Source of the DNA: Rhabdochlamydiaceae bacterium
Lineage (GTDB): Bacteria; Chlamydiota; Chlamydiia; Chlamydiales; Rhabdochlamydiaceae
Direction: 5' to 3'
NCBI GenBank assembly: GCA_019745395.1
Contig: JAIETG010000008.1
Location: forward strand, 95,257 to 159,256
Length of the DNA: 64,000 bases
The translations under genes and the position numbers were made by a program. This document shows, in pieces, positions 12,701 through 21,000 of this stretch. The first letter of the stretch is position 1. Each line of letters starts with the position of its first letter. The notes beneath the pieces are model-generated. The model did no database searches and was not told the origin of the DNA. It worked only from the letters and a program-made list of their open reading frames with translations.

Positions 12701-14868
12701 ATCTGATTTTATCTTCTAATGTCCTTGGAGAAAGTCCTGTTGCTCTTACTCTTGAATCTATTGATGAATCCATTTCTGTAGGACAGCTGGGCACATCCAG
12801 TTATCCTTTAGGAAACGTTACTTTTATTGCCAGTAACACTTCTTCTTTAGGAGGGATTGTTACGGAAAATGGGGATATCGATATAGGTCCTCCTATTTTG
12901 TTAACATCTCTGTTAACGGTGTTAGATACAACTGCAGGAACAGGATCGGTCAGTTTCCAAAATACAGTTGATGCAGCAGATGAGGGATCCTCATCAGAAG
13001 CTATGCAGGTATCTGCAGGCGCTTCTTCTGTGACATTTTCAGGAGCTTTAGGTGGTAGTTTCCCTCTAGGAGGGGTTGCCGTAAGCTCTACAGGAGGTCT
13101 GACGATTGGCGGAAATATCTCTACAACGAGCAGTTCTACTTCTTCTTTAGCAGGAGCTGTACAAATACAGGCCCCTGTCACTTTGTCCGGAGATTCTCAA
13201 GTAGATACGACAAAAGGTGGGAGCGGCGCTGCCATAACATTTACAGGAGCAATTAATGGCGATCAGAGTTTTGCTTTGGCTGCAGGGCCAGCTTTAATTA
13301 CTCTTTCTTCCGATATTGGGGCAAGTGTGCCTTTGCAGTCTCTTGCGATATTGTCCGCAAGTGGAGTTGCTATTCAAAGTGTCACTGTGGTGGATGCGAT
13401 TTTCATATCTTCACATATTACTTTGTCTGAAATGCCCCTCACAACATTTACTTCTCAAGATTATGGAGATATTTTCTTGGGCTCTATAGATGGAACAGCT
13501 GCGGGATTGCAAAGTCTTACGGTTAGCACTACAGGAACGGGAGAGATAACTTTAGGGAGTATCGGAAGCAGTACTGCTTTAGGCCAAGTTATCGTTACCA
13601 CTGGATCTAAAACTTTCATCCATAGCATTAACACTACAGATATCATCAAGATTACAACGCCTATAGTTCTGTTAGAGTCCGCTACGCTTACTACAACAGA
13701 TGCTATGATTACTTTAGGTCCGATTAATGCAAGCTCAACAGGTGATCAAACTTTAACGCTCAATGCAGGATCCTCGGAAATATTACTGCAAGGAGATATA
13801 GGAACCACTATATCTCCTGGGAATTTGGATATAACGGCAGCTATTATGTTATTTGATAGTGCTTCCGTATTCACAGCTGGCTCTCAGCAGTATAGTGGCT
13901 CTACTAAGATCTCTAAAGATATAGTCTTTCAATCGAGGGGGAATATCACGTTTAATGGCAGGATAGATCCTGTTTCTGGACCTTCGAATCTCTCCCTTTA
14001 TTTAGGAGGGGGAACGTTAATTTTTGCAGACTCTGTGGGAGATGCTCCTTTTGGTGATCTTAAAGTCTATAATGCGGGCGAATTTGTAGGGCACAAGATC
14101 TTTGCAAGTACCTTAACCGTGTCAGGAGGACTTCCTGTCATTTATTTAGAAGATGACATTTTTCTATCTGGAAAGGGGGGCATTAGGCTCGATGGAGGCC
14201 CTATTTTTTTAGGAGGGACGATCGATGCACAATTTCTTTTCCATAGATCCCTCGGAAATATCACCAATATTGGATCTCCCATCACCCTAACCAATACCGG
14301 TAATGATTTGTTCAATCTGAGCTATTTCAATGCGATTAAGGGCGTGGTAGGATCTCAAGATAGTCCCATAGAGATTGACACAGATCATTTGATTATTGTA
14401 GGAGCAAATCCTAGAGCCGACTTTATCGGAAACCCAATGCATAATTCTGTACGCTTGGTCCGAGGTAATGCTCCTTGCACGGTGACATTCAATGGTCAAA
14501 CTATTATCCAATGTAATCAGGAGGATTCCTTATCTACCCGAGAGATTTTCAATTCTCTTCCCAAAGATCTTTTCTATTTGCCAGGGATCTATTCTTCTTG
14601 GGATAATCTTTCTAACTTAGAATATTTTGAGCAGGAACCTGCAGATTTAGGTTTTTATCCTAGAGAGAGAACTCTTTTTTATTCGATTGGTCCCGCGGAG
14701 AAAAAAGCTCTCATTTCGCAAGTTTTTTCTAGCTATCCAAGGCTTCAAAAAATAGAGCAAGAATGGTTGCGAGGAAGAGAGCTAAAGCCAGAGGTTGTTT
14801 CATGGGAGTTTTCTGTAGATTTACCCGAAGAATTTCCTTTCTTAGATCTGCTTCCTTTTTCTAAATGA
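6772..14868 (+). CDS. Giant TpsA-like (filamentous haemagglutinin family) exoprotein, 2698 aa
   Basis: The protein starts at a GTG lying inside the last codons of the preceding gene, and the N-terminus matches the third paralogue from the KNTYLRIF motif onward. Residues 1-25 form a signal-peptide-like segment (basic start, then a hydrophobic stretch). Residues ~27-260 are a TPS/haemagglutination-activity domain with the hallmark VNPNG motif at 106-110. WLLDP is at 418-422, followed by a cysteine cluster at about 430-450. The central passenger has eight WPxSI modules of about 70 residues, and a long conserved C-terminal region ends FLDLLPFSK. By family knowledge it is exported to the surface by two-partner secretion and folds as a right-handed beta-helix, probably as an adhesin; no TpsB gene is visible here. 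The first ~1 kb is nearly identical to the next gene. Confidence 0.85.
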   Translation: MFKNKNTYLRIFSSLISFSAATCFGMPTNPEIYSGTAEVQHIDPHTMQIKSSDQAILHYKDFSVGKTEKVRFIQNSSKSCVLNRITGENPSQILGSLESNGKVFLVNPNGIYFGPNSKVDVGSLIASTLDIADQDFLQQKYKFTLSQGKSSSIVNEGLLSSAEGSIVLLAPEIRNLGHVQAKAGTVLLASGEHITLDFTGDGLIQFSVEGSLKDALIEHAGDIQGAIVSMKLPMAKKAITEIVNMDGAQEAEVFIEENGVIKFAQASSTQAKSVQVEGSQISVQGSIDATNTQDIGGKVHLFGKDILLQGALIDSSGLLGGGEVLIGGEFQGKDTTAYASKVLMDANTEIRANSIEEGNGGLVVLWSQDQTLFDGKIFAQGGSLSGAGGLVETSSKGALGIQTGQVDATSVHGKMGTWLLDPYNIVINSGSSTDSCYTDQSCSCTSSYCYVSSSTINNSLTPISLKASYIRNDVAINMVNSNVGITFSGCTTCVSSNLCTLSWDVTTNGGDVVFQNFHVSQFPCTINTNGGDINYVNSILTAYSANESLNANGGNITFDSTSQFIVNNNFSVKSSNGTISMPNVSTASTYPSALTVNAGSGSVTLNTTASLTSIAITAGNVYSTGMSTKGSAGISLSSGSTFVVSPSSVTINTSAGNGPITLGSVSASGKTITLQSGTGAINITGTVTAANFNYGTPSSLTVGSLYLNPSSILIDVPLTIPASGSTFSSTGGDVTLNSTLTPSVAGAALTVSSSSGNITVSNFDSSSNPFGDVSITGATITLGSGLVSNGNVTIANSSPFSLTAGDISADGSFSQTGSGAVSLSNNISANSINFNSAVTLLTNQILTGTSSITFASSVDGPGSLTINGNSGSVNFNADVGSSTVLSSLQINSASAVVFSGDISATNISIIPSVSLTSTSSVTGSSITFGSTINGPGSLILRGSVTFSGDVGDSTALSNFSLASGSISMWPSNITAATLSFTPAMTIASGQTATLTGTSSIAFFSSINGPGSLTLQGGSISFPSSPGIGSGVELANFSLESGSITTWPSSIETTGILNFTPAVSMPTALLLIGGSITFGSTVDTVEPVTFEGGNVSFVGSVSSTSSLSLLTGSITNWPTSIAATNLTFSPTITIPSGQTANVTGTNSLIFTSSVEGPGGLIINGSSINFGGTIGNSSQLALFSLASGSIDTWPSSINADVLTFTPSITISGTTTLTSSSSTTFTGNVGGSGSLTLNGGSIIFGGIVSGLTSFSLASGSIATWPTSITAGTLSFSDVNITGSPTLTSSSSTTFTGNVEGSGSLTLNGGDIVFGGLVSGLTSFTLASGSITTWPSSINADVLSFTPSITISGTTTLTSSSSTTFTGNVEGPGSLTLNGGSIVFDGLVGDSVALTNFTLSSGSITTWPSSITAATLSFSSVSISGSPALTSSISTTFTGSLGGSGNLTINGTSGSVNFNGSVGGSPALTNLQINSGSDVTFASTLDGATDVTIVGISGAVDFQSAVGATTALSSLQVTSSAGPITFASTLDVSNAVILGAGSGSVNFDADVGSITTLLSLAIDTADLGANFSGNVSAGTITITPIANFKGTSTLTGSSIIFGNAVNGPGSLTLDGSSITFADVVGSSPSLSSFSLTSGNITAWPSSITTTGLLNLVPAVTLDRSVSLSSTNGPITTNTIVGASDGDQDLTINAGTGYFSLGRIGTGGALGQVILTADSQSFIQWIITQSQPITVNASILLTASSTIDSTSGETASGATITLGPIGASSTGINAETLTINATYLGTGSLITLNGELGGGDNPLGAVTIQGLSATSLLDVASSISTNSISGGAGGVILIEPQITLTGSGTMSTIAANSAGAAISLQNVLADNLQTLVLLSGTSSIDVGSLGSSSYPIGAVSLTGDAIRLNGPVTAAGSNGSLSISNSGDLHIESGDVALSGSFLQQGIGDVFLGNNITADGGPLSFQSPIQLTADTKLTALKDLILSSNVLGESPVALTLESIDESISVGQLGTSSYPLGNVTFIASNTSSLGGIVTENGDIDIGPPILLTSLLTVLDTTAGTGSVSFQNTVDAADEGSSSEAMQVSAGASSVTFSGALGGSFPLGGVAVSSTGGLTIGGNISTTSSSTSSLAGAVQIQAPVTLSGDSQVDTTKGGSGAAITFTGAINGDQSFALAAGPALITLSSDIGASVPLQSLAILSASGVAIQSVTVVDAIFISSHITLSEMPLTTFTSQDYGDIFLGSIDGTAAGLQSLTVSTTGTGEITLGSIGSSTALGQVIVTTGSKTFIHSINTTDIIKITTPIVLLESATLTTTDAMITLGPINASSTGDQTLTLNAGSSEILLQGDIGTTISPGNLDITAAIMLFDSASVFTAGSQQYSGSTKISKDIVFQSRGNITFNGRIDPVSGPSNLSLYLGGGTLIFADSVGDAPFGDLKVYNAGEFVGHKIFASTLTVSGGLPVIYLEDDIFLSGKGGIRLDGGPIFLGGTIDAQFLFHRSLGNITNIGSPITLTNTGNDLFNLSYFNAIKGVVGSQDSPIEIDTDHLIIVGANPRADFIGNPMHNSVRLVRGNAPCTVTFNGQTIIQCNQEDSLSTREIFNSLPKDLFYLPGIYSSWDNLSNLEYFEQEPADLGFYPRERTLFYSIGPAEKKALISQVFSSYPRLQKIEQEWLRGRELKPEVVSWEFSVDLPEEFPFLDLLPFSK
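6844..7771 (+). repeat. 928-bp direct repeat, copy 1 (5' part of second TpsA-like gene)
   Basis: Base-for-base identical, without gaps, to 15073-16000 (constant offset 8229). It encodes the TPS domain. Identity falls abruptly at 7772 and the flanking sequence continues at lower similarity to about 7900. Confidence 0.95.
9300..11750 (+). repeat. WPxSI repeat array in second TpsA-like protein
   Basis: Eight modules of about 70 residues (about 210 bp). Some are close at DNA level: the segments beginning at 10384 and 10801 are nearly identical over more than 60 bases and lie two modules (417 bp) apart. This indicates recent internal duplication. Confidence 0.8.
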
Positions 14869-15000
14869 GTTCTAGATTTTTTTGTTCGGCGTATTATAAG
14901 AAAATCTCTTCGTTTCATTAGCACTTTTTGCTACGTTGGGAGGGTGGTATCAATTATTTTAAAATTTGCTGCTCTGCATGAGAAATTAAGAGAAGAGAAA

Positions 15001-18000
15001 TTGTTTATAACCAAAAATACCTATCTCCGTATTTTTTATAGCCTGATATCGTTCAGTGCGTCCGCAGGTTTTGGTATGCCGACAAATCCTGAAATTTATT
15101 CAGGAACCGCAGAAGTGCAGCATATCGATCCGCATACGATGCAGATCAAATCATCAGACCAAGCCATCTTGCACTACAAAGATTTTTCTGTTGGAAAAAC
15201 AGAGAAAGTGCGCTTTATTCAAAACTCTTCTAAATCTTGCGTATTAAATCGTATTACGGGAGAAAATCCCTCTCAAATCTTAGGATCGCTCGAGAGTAAC
15301 GGGAAAGTGTTTCTCGTAAACCCTAACGGGATTTATTTTGGTCCTAATAGTAAAGTAGATGTTGGATCTTTGATCGCATCCACTTTAGATATAGCAGATC
15401 AAGATTTTTTACAGCAAAAGTACAAGTTTACCTTATCACAGGGAAAAAGCTCTTCGATTGTAAACGAAGGCCTTTTATCCTCTGCTGAGGGCTCCATTGT
15501 TTTATTAGCGCCTGAAATTCGAAACTTAGGTCATGTGCAAGCAAAAGCAGGTACTGTATTGCTGGCATCTGGAGAGCATATCACATTAGATTTTACCGGA
15601 GATGGCCTCATTCAGTTTTCTGTAGAGGGAAGTCTTAAAGATGCTTTGATCGAGCATGCAGGGGATATTCAAGGCGCAATTGTTTCTATGAAGCTGCCCA
15701 TGGCTAAAAAAGCCATTACAGAAATTGTCAATATGGATGGCGCCCAAGAGGCGGAAGTGTTCATTGAAGAAAATGGCGTGATCAAATTTGCACAAGCCTC
15801 ATCAACACAAGCCAAGAGTGTTCAGGTAGAGGGTTCTCAAATTTCGGTTCAAGGCTCTATCGATGCAACAAATACTCAGGATATAGGCGGCAAAGTTCAT
15901 CTTTTTGGAAAAGATATCTTGCTACAAGGAGCTTTGATAGATAGCTCAGGTCTCCTAGGTGGAGGAGAGGTTCTGATTGGAGGAGAGTTTCAAGGTAAAG
16001 GGACAACTGCCTACGCCTCTAAAGTCCTCATGGATGCAAATTCGGAAATCAGAGCTAATAGTATAGAGGAAGGAAATGGAGGACTTGTAGTTCTTTGGTC
16101 TCAAGATCAAACCCTTTTTGATGGAAAGATCTTTGCAGATGGCGGCGCATTCAATGGTAATGGAGGACTTGTAGAGACCTCGAGTCGAGATGCTTTGGGT
16201 ATTTCAACGGGTTCTGTAAGTACGCATGCTTCTCAAGGAAAAGGTGGAGAATGGTTGCTCGATCCTACTGTAGTATCGATTGTAAGTTCTGGTTCTACTA
16301 CTTGTAGTGGCTTTGGAGCTTGTAGTTCGGGGTCGAATTGTTCCATTCTTGTCACGGCAATTACAGGGGCCTCTACGAATTCTCTTGTTACCATTCAAGC
16401 GGGAACGACTATTAATATTAATACAGATATTTCTATGAACAATAGTGGAGCAAGTCTGATGTTCCATACTTGCTCTACAGGCACTAACATAACAGTTTCT
16501 GGAAATGTATATACAAAAGGAGGATCGATTACATTCGATGCTCCGACAGTTAATCTGTTAGTAAGCTCAATTACCATAGATTCTACAATGAATAATACGT
16601 TTCCCAATGGAAATGATGTTATATTTACCAAACTAGTATCTTCTATTCCTGTAAGCTCCTATGTCTATGGTGGGTCTAATGGAGCTGTCACTGTAGGTTC
16701 TCAGAACGGACAGTCCAGTGTAAATTATACAGGATCGATGACTGTATATAATGCAAATTCTATGAATACAGGGGGATTTCAAACTTATCAAGGAGATATT
16801 TCGTTTCCCTCTAATGCTACAGTTACCTTTACTCAGGGCACCTCAGCTATTGCTTCTTTAAATGGAAATGTAAGTGTAGGGCCATTAGCTAGTGGAGTTT
16901 CAGGAGGGGTAGCTTTAACTATGCAGGCAGGTGCAGGTTCTCTGGAAATACAGGGAGATGTGACAGGGATGCGTAGTATAGCTCTCAAAAATGCCTCTAC
17001 AGTTACTTTAGCGGGGGATTTGACCTCTTCAGGAGCAATTTCGATAACGCCTGCTGTGGCTATTACAGGAAATTCTACTTTAACAGGTAGTTCTATTGCG
17101 TTTTCTAGTCTTGTAAATGGACCTGGAACTCTTACTCTCAATGCAACTAGTATTAGTTTTGGAGGGGCGGTTGGAAGTAGTTCTTCTCTTTCAAACTTTA
17201 CTCTAGCCTCAGGCACTATTACTACATGGCCAAGTAGTATTACTGCAACTGGGGCCATAACCTTTACTCCAGCAATCTCGATTAATGCAGCAACTAATCT
17301 TAGCTTGAATAGTAGTTCTATTGCGTTTTCTAGCACGGTAAATGGGTCTGGGGGACTTACTCTTAATGCAAGCAGTATCAGTTTTGGAGGGGCGGTTGGT
17401 AGTAGTTCTTCTCTTTCAAGTTTTACTCTAGCCTCAGGCACTATTACTACATGGCCAAGCAGCATAGCAGCTACAGGAGCTATAACCTTTACTCCTGCGA
17501 TCACTGTGCCAACTACTCTTAGCTTAACAGGTGCGACGATTGCATTTGCAAATACAGTGACTGGAGGGGCCCTGACTTTGAATGGGGGATCCATTACTTT
17601 TCCAAGCGCAGGTGCGGTGAATCTTTCCAGTTTTTCTTTAGCAACAGGTTCTATCGATACTTGGCCAAGTAGTATTATTACATCAGGTGCATTAACCTTT
17701 ACTCCCCACCTTGTTATCCCAGAAGGAATAGTCCCTAATTTAACAGGTTTTCCCATTACGTTTTCAAACTCTGTTGAAGGACCTGGAGGGCTTTCTTTTC
17801 AAGGAGGAAACATCACTTTTATTGATCTTGTGGGAAATGTGAAAAATCTTTCTGTTTTATCTGTAGATGCAGGTTCTTTAGTAGGCTGGCCGCTTAGTAT
17901 TAGTGCAGATCGCTTGATCTTTACCTCACCTGTTGATATTGACTCAGGAGTAGTTTCTAACTTGACAGGAACCGGTTCGATTGAATTTTCCAGTACAGTC

Positions 18001-21000
18001 GATGGGCCCGGAGGACTTATCCTCAATGGAGATATTGTTTTTGATGATCTTGTTGGATCAGGAACTTCTCTTTCAAGCTTTACTCTAGGATCAGGCTCTA
18101 TTACGACATGGCCAAGTAGCATTCAAGCTGGGACTTTGAGCTTTATCCCAACCATTAGTATTACGCAAGATACTACTTTGACAGCAACCTCTTCTGATTC
18201 AACAATAAACTCCATTATTTTTTCTGATAAAATTGAGGGGGCGGCAAGTCTTACTCTCAATGGGGTCAATATCAGTTTTGGAGGCACAGTCGGCAATACT
18301 TCTCCTCTGGCAAGTTTTACTCTAGCATCCGGTAGCATTAGCACCTGGCCAAGTATTATGAAAGCGGGAACTTTGAGTTTTACGCCAAACTTGAATATTG
18401 CAGGCAGTACAACGTTAACTAGTACTACGGCAACTACTTTCACCGGTACAGTAGATGGGCCTGGAAGTCTTATTCTCAATGGAGGTGCTATTAGTTTCTC
18501 TGGAGATGTCGGGAATTCTTCTGAACTTTCAAGTTTTTCTCTTGCCTCTGGATCCATTGCCACATGGCCAGATAGTATGACTGCTGGAATTTTGAGTTTT
18601 TCGGATGTTAGTATTACAGGTAGTCCTACTTTGATAAGCACGACTTCTACTACCTTTACAGGTACACTAGATGGGCCAGGAAGTGTTACGATTAATGGGA
18701 ATTCTGGTACTGTAAATTTTAATAGAGCCGTAGGAGCAAGTACTGCTTTATCAAGTCTTTCCGTTACTTCAACAAATAGTTCCATCACTTTTGCAGCGAC
18801 TCTAGATGGGCCAGGAAGTGTTACGATTAATGGCAATTCTGATGTTGTAAATTTTAATGGAGCTGTGGGAAAAAATACTGCGTTAACCAGTCTGGAAATC
18901 AATTCCACAAATTCTAACGCTAATTTTGCAAGAGATGTTTCTGCAGGAATTATTTCGATAACACCTGTTGCAAATTTTATAGGGTCTTCTAATTTGACTG
19001 GTACTACTTCTATTGTCTTTGGAAATACCATCAATGGACCTGGATCGCTTACTTTAACGGGAGGCGCCATTGCTTTTGGTGGAGGCATAGATACCCTTTC
19101 GAGCTTTTCTTTAGCTTCAGTAACAGGTTCTATTACCACATGGCCCAGCAGTATTAGAACGACAGGGCTTTTGAACTTGACTCCAGGTGTTGTTTTTACT
19201 AGCCCTATGTCGCTCATTTCGACTAATGGTTCTATTACGACAAGTACAATCGATGGACCAGGAGGACTTACGCTCGATGCTGGTACTTTCTTTTCTATAG
19301 GATCTATTGGAACGCTAACGCCTATGGGACAAGTGGATCTAACGGCTACATCCCTATCTTTAATGAGCTCTATTATTACTAGTTCTGAATCTATTACGGT
19401 AAGTATTCCCACTCTATTAACTGCTGATGCAACGATAGATTCGACGGGGCTTGGAACTGTTACAGGCGCCACTATTACTCTTGACGCGATAGGCGCTAAT
19501 TCTACAGGAGTGGACGCTGAATCTTTGACGATCAATGCGACAAGTTTGGGATCAGGTAGTCTCATTACACTAAATGGAGAGCTGGGAGGAGGCGATAAGC
19601 CACTTGGTGCAGTAACTATCCAAGGATCCTCAGCAACATCATTCTTGGATATAGCAAGTTTTATTTCTACAACGAATATTGTAAGCGGAGCTGGTGGCGT
19701 TATTACCATTGATCCTCAGATCACTTTAATGGGATCTAGTATCATGAGTACTATAACAGGAAATGCTTCTGGAGCTGCTATTTCTTTACAAAATGTCATA
19801 GGATCTGATTTACAGACCTTGGTACTTCTTTCAGGAACTAGCTCTATTGATGTCGGAAGTTTAGTAAGTGTGGGCAGTGTAAGTCTGACGGGGGGGGCTA
19901 TCTCTTTAAACGGTCCTGTAACGGCAGGAGGAACAGTTGGTTCTTTATCGATTACCAATTCTGGAGATTTACATATTCAATCAGGGGACATTGCTTTATC
20001 GGGAAGCTTTATGCAGCAAGGGATTGGAGATGTTTTTTTAGGGAATAATATTACGGCAAATGGAGGTCCTCTTTCTTTTGAATCTGCTATAGAATTGAAT
20101 GCAAATACCAAATTAACCGCTTTAAAAGATCTGATTTTATCTTCTAGTGTCATTGGAGTAAGTCCTGTAGAGTTTGATCTTGAATCTATTGATGAATCCA
20201 TTTCTGTAGGACAGCTGGGTACATCCAGTTATCCTTTAGGAAAAGTTGCCCTCTTAGCGAACAACACTTCTTCTTTAGGAGGGATTGTTACAGAAAATGG
20301 AGATATCGATATAAGACCTCCTATTTTGTTAACATCCCTGTTAACGGTGTTAGATACGACTGCGGGAACGGGATCTGTCATTTTTCGAAATACAGTAGAT
20401 TCAGCAGATGAGGGATCCTCAGCACAAGCTCTGCAGATCTCTGCAGGAGCATCTAATGTGACATTTTTAGGGGCATTGGGGGATAGCTTTCCTTTAGGTG
20501 GAGTTCAAGTAAGCTCTACAGGAGAGGTAACAATTGCGGGAAATATTTCTACGACCAGTAGCTCTGCCTCCTCACTTGCCGGTGCTATACAAATCAATGG
20601 CTTGGTGACTTTGTCTGGGGATTCTTTAAGGCATATAGAGATCGATACAACAAAAGCCGGAGACGGGGCTGCTATCACATTTACACGAGAGATCAATGGG
20701 AATCTGAATTTTACTTTGTCAGCAGGGCAAGCTCTCATTACTTTTGCTTCAGATATTGGAGCAAGTGTACCTTTGCGCTCTTTAAAAGTTTCATCAGCAA
20801 GTGCAGTTGCGATCCAAAGTGTCACTGTAATAGATGCGATTTCTATATCTTCACATATTGCTTTGTCTCAGACTCCGCTTACAACGTTTACCTCTGAAGA
20901 TGATGGAGACATTTTCTTAGGTTCTATAGATGGAACTTATGAAGGGTTTCAAAGCCTTACGGTCGCAACTACAGGGACGGGAGAGATAACTTTAGGCAGT

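Noticed and set aside
14869..15000. Promoter between the second and third giant genes
   Set aside because: Several AT-rich hexamers are present but no pair has acceptable -35/-10 match and spacing.
18123..19709. Long minus-strand frame (528 codons), with several similar ones antisense to the giant exoprotein genes
   Set aside because: They are Val/Pro/Lys-rich mirror images of the Ser/Thr/Gly/Asn-rich repeats, lack ribosome sites and family resemblance, and recur wherever the repeat occurs.
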